NCBI RefSeq assembly: GCF_002831565.1
Contig: NZ_CP025096.1
Location: 2,457,027-2,521,026, forward strand
Reading direction: 5' to 3'
DNA: 64,000 nt
Source of the DNA: Spirosoma pollinicola
GTDB lineage: Bacteria; Bacteroidota; Bacteroidia; Cytophagales; Spirosomataceae
Shown here: piece by piece, positions 17,095 to 26,555 of the stretch
How positions within the stretch are numbered: the stretch's first letter is position 1
How the letters are laid out: each line of letters starts with the position of its first letter
Made by a program: the position numbers and the translations under genes
The notes under the pieces: generated by a model
What the model was told of the DNA's origin: nothing
Databases searched by the model: none
Seen by the model: only the letters and a program-made list of their open reading frames with translations

Positions 17095-17724
17095 CTAAAA
17101 ATTCAGCGGGTCCAGATTCTTGAAGTGACCGTTCAGGCTAATGCGCTTTTTGGTACGTTCCATATCCGACACCACGGGCAACACATTATTGAGGTGTTGA
17201 ATCAGGAAAAGCTGGCGTTCGGCTTCGGTTTCGAGGGTCAGCAGTTCGTATTCCTGTTCAATAGACAGGCCAACTTTGTGCGCCACCCGATACGAAAGGT
17301 TTTCGGTTGTAGATGCATAGTCGGTTTCCATCTGCAATAGAAAGTATATCTGCTCCAGCCGTTCTATTAGTGCCTGAGAATGCGCGCTAAAACTATCGGT
17401 AGATGGAATCAGCTCCACTTCTCCACCAGCATAGAGCTTGCCGGGGAGCGGATTCTCGAAATTCACCAATCGAAAAACACCCAATCCTTTAGACTTAATA
17501 TCCATGCGGCCGTCGGGGTAGCGCTTGTGCAGCGTTGTCACATGCATTTCGGTACCGTAGCCGGGTAGTTTATTATTGATAAAGGCTGGAATACCAAATG
17601 TTCGTTCTTCTTCCAGGCACTCGTTGATAAGCTGGCGGTATCGGGGTTCAAAAACATGCAGATTCAAATCCTCGCCGGGATAAACAATCAGGTTGAGCGG
17701 GAACAGAGCAAGCGTTTTTTCCAT
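17095..17724 (-). CDS. LON substrate-binding-domain protein
   Basis: 209 residues. The start LALFPLNLIVYPGEDLNLHVFEPRY and the following RQLINECLEEERTFGIP are the N-terminal substrate-binding domain of the LON family. There is no AAA+ or serine-lysine protease part, so this is a stand-alone LON domain. A role in protein quality control or DNA-associated regulation has been suggested for such proteins but is not established. It is preceded by the nicotinamidase-like gene on the same strand, 66 nt away. Confidence 0.88.
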   Translation of the reverse strand: MEKTLALFPLNLIVYPGEDLNLHVFEPRYRQLINECLEEERTFGIPAFINNKLPGYGTEMHVTTLHKRYPDGRMDIKSKGLGVFRLVNFENPLPGKLYAGGEVELIPSTDSFSAHSQALIERLEQIYFLLQMETDYASTTENLSYRVAHKVGLSIEQEYELLTLETEAERQLFLIQHLNNVLPVVSDMERTKKRISLNGHFKNLDPLNF

Positions 17725-17790
17725 AGAGCCTAATAAGGTACAGGTTTTACTAAAAGTAAGCCACCCACTCGTTTCTAAACTGAGGGGGAG

Positions 17791-18576
17791 CTATGCGAAA
17801 ATAGCGACCGATTCAACAAAGTGCACGTTTTGGGCACGCGCTTCGGCATAAATTGGATCGGCAAGGAAGCCCAGTCCTGTTACATCCGACATGCAATCGG
17901 TAACGACCACGAGCTTCGGCACCATCTCCGGCGCAAAGTCAATAATCTGTTTCAGGCTGTTAGCTACACAATGCGATTTAGCTTCGCCCATCAGGTAAAC
18001 AGCATCAAAACTGCTCAGATCGGCAATAAGCGCCGTGTTGAGTTGCGTGTCGGAGATGGCCGGGTCTGGCACCTGCGCTCTAAAAACACCGAAATGCTCC
18101 GATAGCGGGTATAAACCCTTCTGCACCGCTACATAGTCGAGGTCGCGTTTGCGTGACCAATCTTTAAGTGCATCGAGCAGCGTGTCATGCAGAGCGGCCC
18201 CCTTTGACCCAATCAAGCAGTGTTCAGGCCAGATAAAGTGCGCAAACTGCCCATCGGCTTCCAGATCGTGAATATATTGTTTCGCTTTGTCGACCGAAAA
18301 TCGGGGTATCCACCGACCAGCGTCGACGTCAGCGCCTGTAATCTGAGTAAATGGATTGGGGTGGTTTCCTGCGTCATCATGCCAGAACAGCGGGTGAGCA
18401 ATGTCCAGTATATGATGTGTATCGAGAGTAACAACGATATGATCAATTTGTTGAGCGTGTTGCCGAATCAGATTGGCCATGCGTTCTACATCTTGCTCAG
18501 CCCCCGGCACAAATAAAGCACCTTCAGAATGGCAGAAATCGAACTGGGTATCAATGATAAGGAAAGCATTTTTCAT
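17791..18576 (-). CDS. Nicotinamidase-like cysteine hydrolase (isochorismatase fold)
   Basis: 261 residues. The catalytic triad is visible as D9 (LIIDTQFDF), K153 (VAVQKGLYP) and C203 (GEAKSHCVANSL). Metal-site residues occur in LDTHH and WPEHC is the conserved turn of nicotinamidases. Nicotinamide to nicotinate is therefore possible, but the protein is longer than typical PncA (about 210 residues) and lacks other PncA details, so another amide substrate is possible. A 41-residue reading frame lies 40 nt upstream on the same strand. Confidence 0.82.
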   Translation of the reverse strand: MKNAFLIIDTQFDFCHSEGALFVPGAEQDVERMANLIRQHAQQIDHIVVTLDTHHILDIAHPLFWHDDAGNHPNPFTQITGADVDAGRWIPRFSVDKAKQYIHDLEADGQFAHFIWPEHCLIGSKGAALHDTLLDALKDWSRKRDLDYVAVQKGLYPLSEHFGVFRAQVPDPAISDTQLNTALIADLSSFDAVYLMGEAKSHCVANSLKQIIDFAPEMVPKLVVVTDCMSDVTGLGFLADPIYAEARAQNVHFVESVAIFA

Positions 18577-18616
18577 AGAGTGACCGTCTGTTGTGAGGTA
18601 CTTTCAACTAATAACG

Positions 18617-18742
18617 TCAGACTGTCAAATGTAAGGCCCGTTTGCCAATTTCATAACTGTGCACGAAGTCAGTTTCTGCCGGGATTACACGCCGGAACGA
18701 CTTTTTAATTACTTGCCAAGGCCAATGATCGCGTTGATCCAT
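18617..18742 (-). CDS. Possible small protein, unknown
   Basis: A 41-codon frame starting MDQRDHWPWQVIKKSFRRV, with Spirosoma-like codon choice and ATTAGG just before the ATG. It ends 40 nt before the nicotinamidase-like gene on the same strand. I know no homologue. It may be a real small protein or a gene remnant. The rest of the gap 18577-18869 shows nothing else. Confidence 0.25.
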   Translation of the reverse strand: MDQRDHWPWQVIKKSFRRVIPAETDFVHSYEIGKRALHLTV

Positions 18743-18869
18743 CCTAATATTTTTGTTCTTCGAATTTGCGTATTGGATAAAATGGGAGCGATCTATCATC
18801 CTGCATGAGTACGGTATTTCATGTTTTCATGTATCTTGCCAGCACACTTCTTTTCCCTTTTATCAACGT

Positions 18870-20225
18870 ATGAACTATTTCTATTCCTTGTTAATTGTAC
18901 TTGCCCTGATGCCCGGCTTACTATCGGCGCAAGGCATTGTTTTTGAAAAAGGCGACTGGAGCGATGCCGTAAAGAAGGCCAAAAAAGAAAAGAAACTGCT
19001 CTTTCTTCACTTCGATAAGCCAGATTGTGGTATGTGTACCGAAGTGGCGTCGACCGCCTTCAATAGTCCGCTTATGAAGGAGAAATTTGCCCTGCATTTT
19101 GTGAGTTTCCGGCTTGACGGTACCACGGGTATTGGCAAAGAGCTGGCCGATCGGCTGGCAGTCGAATGCACACCCTCTTCGGTTTATCTGGACGCCGATG
19201 AAAACCCATTGGTCCGGTACTGTGGCAGTACAAGCTTTGACCGGCTCTATCTCGAAAAAGCAGAAGAAGCCTTTGCAAAGAGTCGGGAAAGACCCTTAAA
19301 ATCAATGGCAGATGCTTACGCCAAAGGCGATCGCTCTTCGGCGCTGATGCGGGCGTATATCGATCGCCTGCGCGAACTGGATTTGCCGAATACCGAACCG
19401 CTGGAGGCCTATGTGATGAGCTCACCTGCCGATTCGCTACGGTCGGGTCAGGTGCTGCGGTTTATTTTTGAACAGGCTCCCGTTGTAGGCAGCAAAGCTG
19501 ATTCCTTATTTCGAAGAGACTACCCTAAAGTAGATAGCCTATATAAAGCGGTGGGCTGGAACAAGGCCGTTGAGCTGAACAATAGGATTACGAATAACTC
19601 CCTGCGAAAGGCCATTAAAGAAAAGAACGTACAGCTAGCCAATCGAACAGCTTTTTTTCGGCAACGGACCTACAACAACGACTATAAAAATGGACTGGCT
19701 GCCCGCAACTGGGTGATGATGCGCTATTTTCGGGGCGTTAATGACACGCTTCAATACCTCATACTTGCGTCAGATTACTACGACAAACAATTCATGACTG
19801 CCCGGGTCGACTCTGTTCAAAAACTGGACGAACTGGAAAGCCAGCGTCGGATGCGGGGTGAATTTACCGGGCCAAATGGTACTGTTACGCGTCCATCGAA
19901 GCCCGGACAAATGGTGTCGGTAATGGCTTTCCCAAACACGCAACGATTTGTTAGTGCGCTCAATCAGGCCGCAATGGATTTTCAGGAGCTGACGCGCGAT
20001 TCAGTTTATCTTACTAAAGCACTAAGCTGGTCGAAGCGCACGCTGGAGTATCGGGAAGATGGGGCACTGATGGACACATACGCACGGGTTCTGTACCGGC
20101 TTGGCCGAAAAGAAGAGGCTTTGGAGTGGCAGAATAAAGCCATTAAAAAAGAGAAAGAACGTAATTCGCCAATGATCGCTTCGCTGGAAGAGACCCTGAA
20201 GAAAATGAAAAACGATACGTTTTAA
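18870..20225 (+). CDS. Exported thioredoxin-fold protein with C-terminal TPR-like part
   Basis: 451 residues from ATG 18870, which gives a clean signal peptide (MNYFYSLLIVLALMPGLLSA); the frame stays open upstream but that part is not coding-like. The thioredoxin-fold domain (about residues 25-140) has the redox pair in FDKPDCGMCTEVAS (CxxC as C-G-M-C) and the cis-proline neighbourhood VECTPSSVYLDADENPL. The remaining 300 residues are helical, ending in a tetratricopeptide-like repeat (YARVLYRLGRKEEALEWQNKAI). A periplasmic disulfide or peroxide-related role is likely. Confidence 0.82.
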   Translation: MNYFYSLLIVLALMPGLLSAQGIVFEKGDWSDAVKKAKKEKKLLFLHFDKPDCGMCTEVASTAFNSPLMKEKFALHFVSFRLDGTTGIGKELADRLAVECTPSSVYLDADENPLVRYCGSTSFDRLYLEKAEEAFAKSRERPLKSMADAYAKGDRSSALMRAYIDRLRELDLPNTEPLEAYVMSSPADSLRSGQVLRFIFEQAPVVGSKADSLFRRDYPKVDSLYKAVGWNKAVELNNRITNNSLRKAIKEKNVQLANRTAFFRQRTYNNDYKNGLAARNWVMMRYFRGVNDTLQYLILASDYYDKQFMTARVDSVQKLDELESQRRMRGEFTGPNGTVTRPSKPGQMVSVMAFPNTQRFVSALNQAAMDFQELTRDSVYLTKALSWSKRTLEYREDGALMDTYARVLYRLGRKEEALEWQNKAIKKEKERNSPMIASLEETLKKMKNDTF

Positions 20226-20249
20226 GGGTGTTACTTTGTTAGTTTCTGG

Positions 20250-20278
20250 AAGGGTGAGCCAAATGGCTTGCCCTTTTT
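20250..20278 (+). terminator. Intrinsic terminator after the thioredoxin-fold gene
   Basis: AAGGG (20250-20254) and AGCC (20257-20260) pair with GGCT (20265-20268) and CCCTT (20271-20275), loop AAAT, then a T-run to 20278. It lies 25 nt after the stop at 20225 and just before prmA. Confidence 0.75.
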
Positions 20279-20292
20279 CGTTACTTTGAGGT

Positions 20293-21168
20293 ATGAATTA
20301 TAGTGAACTCCAATTGCGCCTGTCGCCCGATTACACAGATATCCTTACGGCCGAACTGGCCGAACTTGGTTATGAGTCATTTGTGGAAACCGATGAAGGA
20401 CTGAACGCCTACATTGTCGAGCCTGATTTTGATGAGCAGGCCATACAGGAATTGATTGCGAAATACGCCGATCAGACAGCAATAGCCTACGAAGTCAATT
20501 CGTTAGAAAAGCGGAACTGGAACGCTGAGTGGGAGAGAGATTATGAGCCGATAGAAGTAGCTGACCAAGTCCGGGTTCGGGCGTCCTTCCATGAGTCGGA
20601 TGCCCGATTTCGTTACGACGTTGTTATTAATCCGAAGATGTCGTTCGGGACGGGCCACCACGAAACTACGGCCATGATGATGGAACAACAGCTTGGTCTT
20701 GATTTTGCTGGCAAAACGGTACTTGATGTGGGCAGTGGAACGGGTATTCTGGCCGTTCTGGCCGCTAAAATGGGGGCGAAGTCGGTGCTGGCGTTCGACA
20801 TTGAAGAATGGGCCGTTGAAAACGCCCGCGAAAATGCCGAACTAAACGACTGCCCGCAAATTACGGTGTTCCAGGGGACGATTGATGACATAAATCCACC
20901 GGGCAATATGTTGGATTGGACGCCTGCGGTTTTTGACATTGTACTCGCTAACATCAACCGAAATGTATTGCTCCGCGAGGTTCCAATTTATGCCGATTTA
21001 TTAAAGGAAGGCGGGTATTTGCTCGTCAGCGGTTTCTATGAACATGATGCGGTTGATATTGAACAGAAAGCGCGTGAAGCCGGTCTCACGTCTGTAAAAG
21101 GAATGTCGATTCGGGAGTGGACATCACTTGTCTTTCAACGGTCAACCTGGGTGCAAGGTGTTATGTAA
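20293..21168 (+). CDS. prmA: Ribosomal protein L11 methyltransferase
   Basis: 291 residues, SAM-dependent trimethylation of ribosomal protein L11. The family signatures are INPKMSFGTGHHETT before the SAM site, VLDVGSGTGILAVLAAKMGA (motif I), FDIEEWAVENARENAELN, and IVLANINRNVLL (the NxN catalytic-loop region). The N-terminal substrate-recognition domain (about 1-95) is present. Length is normal. It begins 15 nt after the terminator of the preceding gene, so it probably has its own promoter overlapping that hairpin. Confidence 0.95.
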   Translation: MNYSELQLRLSPDYTDILTAELAELGYESFVETDEGLNAYIVEPDFDEQAIQELIAKYADQTAIAYEVNSLEKRNWNAEWERDYEPIEVADQVRVRASFHESDARFRYDVVINPKMSFGTGHHETTAMMMEQQLGLDFAGKTVLDVGSGTGILAVLAAKMGAKSVLAFDIEEWAVENARENAELNDCPQITVFQGTIDDINPPGNMLDWTPAVFDIVLANINRNVLLREVPIYADLLKEGGYLLVSGFYEHDAVDIEQKAREAGLTSVKGMSIREWTSLVFQRSTWVQGVM

Positions 21169-21259
21169 ACATCTGAAAGGATAAGTAACAAATCAATGGA
21201 CGTCTTTGGCATTTTATAAGCGTTGAGAACGTGCTAATCACGTTTTTATTAGCTACCGG

Positions 21260-24200
21260 ATGAATATGAATCAAGAAAGATATAAGTTCCTAGGGATTTT
21301 TACCACCCCCAACCCCCTCCTAAAACAGGAGGGGGCTAGAACAAAGGTAGCCCGTTTCAAAGCCCCCTCCTGTTTTAGGAGGGGGTTGGGGGTGGTAAAA
21401 TGTACATTAGCTGTTGCCCTGTTTGCCCTTACCTTGTCCGTAAGCTTCGGGCAGGCGGTTCGGCTTTCCGACAAGCCCGATCAGTTTATGGCCGAGGTAC
21501 AGAAATTGATGGCAACAGGCGGGCCGGTGGCCGTGCGGGCCGGAACCGATCTGCAGTCGCTATGGTCGGAAAGTAAGCTTACTGCACCGCAGCAGGAACG
21601 TGTAATGGCCCTCAGCCGGAAAATGAACCAGAAACGGCTTCAGCCAGCTACACATTTTGTGCCTTTTTATGAAGCCCTGTATCATGCCGTAAACGCTCCT
21701 CAACAAACGGCTGTCTCCGGTGCTGTTGATGGTATTTTGACCATATCCGAAAAACTGTTTGAGGCTAATGACCCTAAAGTATTTGCCCGTAGTCTTGAAA
21801 CGGCCCGGCGCTTCCTGGAACGGCGTGAACTCTATACCAGTACCTACAACAAGCTCTATGCGCTGGGTGGAACGTTTCAGTTTCGTTATGTAGACGGTGT
21901 ACAGCCCACGCAGCCGGGTGCTGTACAAACCCCCGCCGATTCGATTGCTTCAGCCAAAGCATCGGCCGAACGTTCACGTTTCGATGGTTGGGATACGCCC
22001 GCGTCTGATTCGACCCAACCCCGCCAGCTTGGCGCTCAGTTTGTGCCCCAGCGCCGGGTGATGCCCGCCGTATCGGGCGTGGTGCTGAGTCTGAACGATG
22101 TCGCGCTGGCGATCAAAGCCAATGGCGATTCGGCGGTACTGTCGAATACGGGTGGCGATCTGATGCTTAAAGACGGAACGTTCGTTGGCAAGGGAGGGAA
22201 ATTTACGTGGGGAACGGTTGGCCGTCCCGATATCTTCGTAACCCTGAGCGATTACTCGCTGGCGACGATGACTCCGCGCCTTCAGGCCGACGACGTGACG
22301 TTAACATACGGGAGCAGCAAGCCTGTTAAAGGTGTTTTTGAGTATGTGAGTAAGAAAAAGGGCGGGCCGGTAACGTATCCGCGCTTTATGTCCTGGCAGA
22401 ATGATGTTAAACTCCCCGATTTAGGCCCCGATGTCGATTACCGGGGTGGATTGGCTTTGTCGGGTACGCAGATGGTGGGCGCTTCGGCAAGCGGGCAACC
22501 GGCGCAGATCATAGTGAAATACAAGGGCAAACCAGCTTTTAAAGCCAGTAGCCGACGGTTTGATTTCGGTCTGAGCGACACGACCCGGTATGTTAGCACA
22601 GGGTCTGTGGCTTTGCGTCCCGATTCAACACAGGCCGGGCTGGCGCAGTCAGGGTTCAACACAACGGTAGAACCTGCCAAACCGGCGGCTAGCGCACGCC
22701 CCATGATTTCGGCGGCATCGGCTTCGTTTGTGGGGTACGTCGATACGGATTCGATTTCGCACCCATCGGTAAAGTTTCGGTACGACAAAAGCCAGCGTAT
22801 TGCCTGGCTCGATCGCGAGCAGCGCACCGATTACGCCCGGGTTCCCTATGCCGATTCGTACCATAAGTTTTACATTTTGCCTGAGGTCGTGCGCTGGGAT
22901 TTGCCGCGCCGGAAAGTAGATTTCTATCAGGTAGGCGCCAAACAGGAAGTGCCGGTTCGGTTTGAGTCGTACGATTACTTTCATCCCCAACGCTACAGCG
23001 ATCTGACAGTTGATTATGGGTTTCACCCGCTGCAAATCGTAGCGAACTACATTTCGACCAAGAAGCAACAGACATTTCTGGACGATGACATTATCCAGTT
23101 TGCGAAAAATGTAAACCCAACATCGCTCCGGGGGGCGCTAAACCGCATGGTGCTGGAAGGGTATATCGACCGGGAGCCCAATACCGCTGTGATGCGCCTG
23201 AGCCGAAAAGGCTATTTATATGTGCTCGCCTATACGCAAAAGCGCGATTACGATAATTTCCAGGTGCAGTCGTTATTCGCTTCCAACGACAGCATTAAAA
23301 ATGCGACGATAAACCTCGATGATAAAATTCTGACCATTCGGGGCGTTAACCGCTTTACGTTGTCCGATTCTCTTAAAATAGTTGGCTTTCCATCCGATAA
23401 AACCTTGCGGGTAGGAAAGGGGCGGAATTTTACCCTCAATGGCCAGCTCAAGGCTGGAACCTTACGGTATGCGGGACGTGATCTCAAATTCGATTACGAC
23501 AAGTTTGGAATGACGCTTAATAAAATAGACTCCATCACGTTCTCCTCGCAGAAACTGGCGGCTCAGGGTAAAGAGGGTGAAATAGGGGGCGATATTAAAT
23601 ACGAAAATCCGGGTACAGTGTATCTGGGAAGCGCCGACAATAAATCGGGGCGAATTGCGGGTAAGAGAACCACCCAGCGACTGGTAATGCCCGAAGGGAT
23701 GACGGTTTATTTTAACCAGCCCATTCGCGGAGATATCACCTACAATCAGAAAGTTTACTTCAAAATTCCGGTTATCGACAACGACAGCCTCGGCAAGGGC
23801 GATATCTCGTTTATCGGCACGTTCTATTCCGACGGGATTTTTCCGCCGTTCAAAGCCGAGCTAAAAACCATGCCCGACAACACGCTTGGCTTTGTGCATA
23901 AAGCTCCGGCAACGGGCTATCCGGTTTACAGTGCTAAAAAAGGTACGTTGCCATCGACGGTTAAGTTTACGGGCGAACTGACGATGGACAAAAGCGGGCT
24001 TCGGTCCGAAGGGGTTTTGAACCACCTGACCGCCAGTCTGAACGCCAAAGGCATTTTATTTATGACCGATTCGCTACTGGCTTCGGGCGATAAGGGCGAG
24101 GTGAAGGAAGGTTTGATTGGGAAGGCCTATTTCCCTCAGGTGCAACTGAATAATTACAGCATGAAGTGGTGGCCAAAGGCAGATAGCATGGTTATCACGA

Positions 24201-26455
24201 CGCAAAAAAATAACTTCAATTTCTATAACGCCACCACCAACCTCGAAGGTGGGTTAGCCCTGCGTTCGTCGGGGCTGTTTGGCAATGGCACGCTACGTCG
24301 GAAAGATTCTGAAGCGGTTTCCAACAGTATCAAGTTCAATAAAGAAGGATTCATTGCCACAAATGCACAGTTCAAAATTATAGCCGATAAAGAAACCCCC
24401 GGTACTCAAATCGGTAAGCCTATTCTGTTAGGCGATGGTGTGAATGTAGATTTCAATCAGGTAAAAGGTATTGTTGGACTAGCGATCACGAAAAAAGAAA
24501 GCCTGGACGACTCCGCAAGTGCCAGTATGGAGTTTCCATTTGCCGCCTACAAAACCAATATTAACCGGGCGCAGTGGAATATCAATGCCAAGACCATAGC
24601 CATGAAGGGGGATGTGAAAACGTCGACCTTCACCGCTACGGCCGATGAGCAGGAGAAACTGACTTTCAATGGATCGGCCGCTTTGTATGACGTTGAAAAA
24701 CGGATGCTCAATATTAGTGGCGTACCGTATGTTACATCGGCCGATGCCCGTATTTATCCCGACAAAGGGCAGGTAACTATTCGTCGGAATGGGGAAATGC
24801 TGGCCTTGAAAAACGCCAGGCTGGAATTAGACACCGTCAGTCTGTTTCACCGACTTAAAAACGGGAATATTCAAATACTTTCCCGAACCAAGTTCGCTGG
24901 CGATGCAACGTATCAGTTTGCTACCGCCAAAGGCGACACGGCCAGTATTAAAATGGGGAGTTTTGAATTAAAAGAAGCGCCCGCCGTAGCTGCTTCGACC
25001 CTAACCGCCGATGCAAAGAAGCCAGCTGATATAAAGAAGTCAGCGAAAAGTCGGCGGAATGTCCTGAAAACGGAAACCGTAACCTATTTCACGGTGGCTC
25101 GTGCTGAGGTTGACGAAGACGATAATTTGCAGCTGGCTCCCAAAATGCTGTTTAAAGGGAACATCACGATGCAGGCTCCGGCACCCGATCTGGCAATGGA
25201 TGGCTTTATTAAACCAGCGCTGAAAAAACGGCAGGACCTTGTAGGCGGCTGGATTCCATTCAAGGAAAAAGTAGAAGAACGGCTGGAAATTAAGGTCGAT
25301 AAAAACCTGAAAAATGAAGGCGCTCAACAACTGGTGGCGGGTATTCATTTCCGGGCGGGCGGGGCTGGTCTGTATCCAACGTTCCTATCGCCAAAAGAGG
25401 ACAATAGAGACGATGACCTGTTCACGGCTACGGGTATTATGCGCTACGACGATAAAGATAAGGTGTATCGAATTGCGTCAAAGGGGAATGATCCTTTGCC
25501 TAGTTCGCCCGGTGATATAACGCCTGTTGCAGTTGCTGCGGATAGTGCGGGTAGTGTTGCCAGCGCCGATGAGGAGGTCGAGAACGCGTTTACGTTCAAC
25601 GATGCCCGCGGCCTTATGACGTTTAAAGGCAAGTTGAATCTGTTGAATTCGGCCCCGCACGAGTACTTGTTGGCGTCTGGCTCGGCTCGGATCAATATTG
25701 ACAGTAGCCAGTATCGGTTTAACACCCTCCTGGCCTTTGCTTTCCCAATTCCAGACCCAATCAATGCACTCATTTCTGATAAAATTGTGAAAGCAAATCA
25801 GGAAGAGAAAAACGACGAAGCCGCCGACGATGACTTGAACCGACTGTCAGATAAGCTGCTGCCCCTGATTGGTCAGCAAGCCGTGGACGCCTACCGGGTT
25901 AAAGCACAGAATGCACATGCACCACTCAACCAGGCCTCCCCGAAATTGACTGCGATGCTGGTGCTGGCCAATGCTAATCTCAGATGGTCGACCAAGTTCA
26001 GTGCATTCTACAGCACGGGTAAGTTGGGCGTATCGAACATGATGGCCACAGACGTGAATGCCCAAATGGATGGATTTGTCGAGCTCAGAAAGACTGGCAA
26101 CGGTGATGAAGCGAGTATCTATCTGGAATCGTCGCCGGATGTGTGGGTGTACTACGATTATAAACCGGGCAGTACGCCAACTGCGCTTGGGCAATTGGCC
26201 ATTGTAACGTCGGAGCAGGACATTAATGACCAGCTACTGGCAGGCTCTAAAAATTCATCTAAACAGACAATTGAACTGGTGGCAGCAACCGTCGATGAGA
26301 AAACCCTCTTCGTAGACCGGTATCTGGATCAGTACAAAACGAAAACCAAGCCTGTGCCGAAACCCAAGCCACAACCCGGCCAGAAAGTGGTGAAGGAGGA
26401 GAAAAAGAAAGACGAGAAGAAAAAAGACAAAGAGGCTGAGAAAGAAGGGTTTTAA
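21260..26455 (+). CDS. Very large exported beta-rich protein, unknown function, with palindromic repeat in its N-terminal coding region
   Basis: 1731 residues as read from ATG 21260. The hydrophobic export segment is CTLAVALFALTLSVSFGQA (about residues 48-66), unusually far from the start because a 103-nt palindromic element (21298-21400) is read in frame before it. The body is mostly beta-strand with many Asp/Lys turns and no domain I recognise; the tail is a Lys/Glu/Pro-rich stretch (KPVPKPKPQPGQ). A GTG at 21392 with AGGAGG about 10 nt upstream, both within or at the edge of the repeat, would start the protein right at the export segment and is a credible alternative. No operon partner is evident. 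Confidence 0.8.
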   Translation: MNMNQERYKFLGIFTTPNPLLKQEGARTKVARFKAPSCFRRGLGVVKCTLAVALFALTLSVSFGQAVRLSDKPDQFMAEVQKLMATGGPVAVRAGTDLQSLWSESKLTAPQQERVMALSRKMNQKRLQPATHFVPFYEALYHAVNAPQQTAVSGAVDGILTISEKLFEANDPKVFARSLETARRFLERRELYTSTYNKLYALGGTFQFRYVDGVQPTQPGAVQTPADSIASAKASAERSRFDGWDTPASDSTQPRQLGAQFVPQRRVMPAVSGVVLSLNDVALAIKANGDSAVLSNTGGDLMLKDGTFVGKGGKFTWGTVGRPDIFVTLSDYSLATMTPRLQADDVTLTYGSSKPVKGVFEYVSKKKGGPVTYPRFMSWQNDVKLPDLGPDVDYRGGLALSGTQMVGASASGQPAQIIVKYKGKPAFKASSRRFDFGLSDTTRYVSTGSVALRPDSTQAGLAQSGFNTTVEPAKPAASARPMISAASASFVGYVDTDSISHPSVKFRYDKSQRIAWLDREQRTDYARVPYADSYHKFYILPEVVRWDLPRRKVDFYQVGAKQEVPVRFESYDYFHPQRYSDLTVDYGFHPLQIVANYISTKKQQTFLDDDIIQFAKNVNPTSLRGALNRMVLEGYIDREPNTAVMRLSRKGYLYVLAYTQKRDYDNFQVQSLFASNDSIKNATINLDDKILTIRGVNRFTLSDSLKIVGFPSDKTLRVGKGRNFTLNGQLKAGTLRYAGRDLKFDYDKFGMTLNKIDSITFSSQKLAAQGKEGEIGGDIKYENPGTVYLGSADNKSGRIAGKRTTQRLVMPEGMTVYFNQPIRGDITYNQKVYFKIPVIDNDSLGKGDISFIGTFYSDGIFPPFKAELKTMPDNTLGFVHKAPATGYPVYSAKKGTLPSTVKFTGELTMDKSGLRSEGVLNHLTASLNAKGILFMTDSLLASGDKGEVKEGLIGKAYFPQVQLNNYSMKWWPKADSMVITTQKNNFNFYNATTNLEGGLALRSSGLFGNGTLRRKDSEAVSNSIKFNKEGFIATNAQFKIIADKETPGTQIGKPILLGDGVNVDFNQVKGIVGLAITKKESLDDSASASMEFPFAAYKTNINRAQWNINAKTIAMKGDVKTSTFTATADEQEKLTFNGSAALYDVEKRMLNISGVPYVTSADARIYPDKGQVTIRRNGEMLALKNARLELDTVSLFHRLKNGNIQILSRTKFAGDATYQFATAKGDTASIKMGSFELKEAPAVAASTLTADAKKPADIKKSAKSRRNVLKTETVTYFTVARAEVDEDDNLQLAPKMLFKGNITMQAPAPDLAMDGFIKPALKKRQDLVGGWIPFKEKVEERLEIKVDKNLKNEGAQQLVAGIHFRAGGAGLYPTFLSPKEDNRDDDLFTATGIMRYDDKDKVYRIASKGNDPLPSSPGDITPVAVAADSAGSVASADEEVENAFTFNDARGLMTFKGKLNLLNSAPHEYLLASGSARINIDSSQYRFNTLLAFAFPIPDPINALISDKIVKANQEEKNDEAADDDLNRLSDKLLPLIGQQAVDAYRVKAQNAHAPLNQASPKLTAMLVLANANLRWSTKFSAFYSTGKLGVSNMMATDVNAQMDGFVELRKTGNGDEASIYLESSPDVWVYYDYKPGSTPTALGQLAIVTSEQDINDQLLAGSKNSSKQTIELVAATVDEKTLFVDRYLDQYKTKTKPVPKPKPQPGQKVVKEEKKKDEKKKDKEAEKEGF
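21298..21400. repeat. C-rich palindromic element inside a coding region
   Basis: Arm 21298-21337 is the exact reverse complement of 21361-21400 (40 nt each, 23-nt loop). Each arm also folds on itself (CCCCCTCCTAAAACAGGAGG core). It is translated as TTPNPLLKQEGA and APSCFRRGLGVV on either side of the loop. A relative with the same plan lies at 37812-37957 between genes. Confidence 0.95.
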
Positions 26456-26459
26456 TGTT

Positions 26460-26542
26460 TTTTTGTCATTCCGACAAAGGAGGAATCATAAAGTCCCTCA
26501 GTAGGCAACTTTGAGATTCCTCCTTTGTCGGAATGACAAAAA
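26460..26542. repeat. Inverted repeat with GTCATTCCGACAAAGGAGGA arms
   Basis: Arms 26460-26487 and 26515-26542 are exact reverse complements (28 nt). An inner AAAGT/ACTTT pair extends the stem across a small internal loop. It follows the 1731-residue gene directly and runs up to the CPBP gene, 13 nt before its likely GTG start. Confidence 0.92.
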
Positions 26543-26555
26543 CAGCAACCCATAC

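Noticed and set aside
17095-17724. Complete Lon protease
   Set aside because: Only the N-terminal LON domain is present; no ATPase or protease domain.
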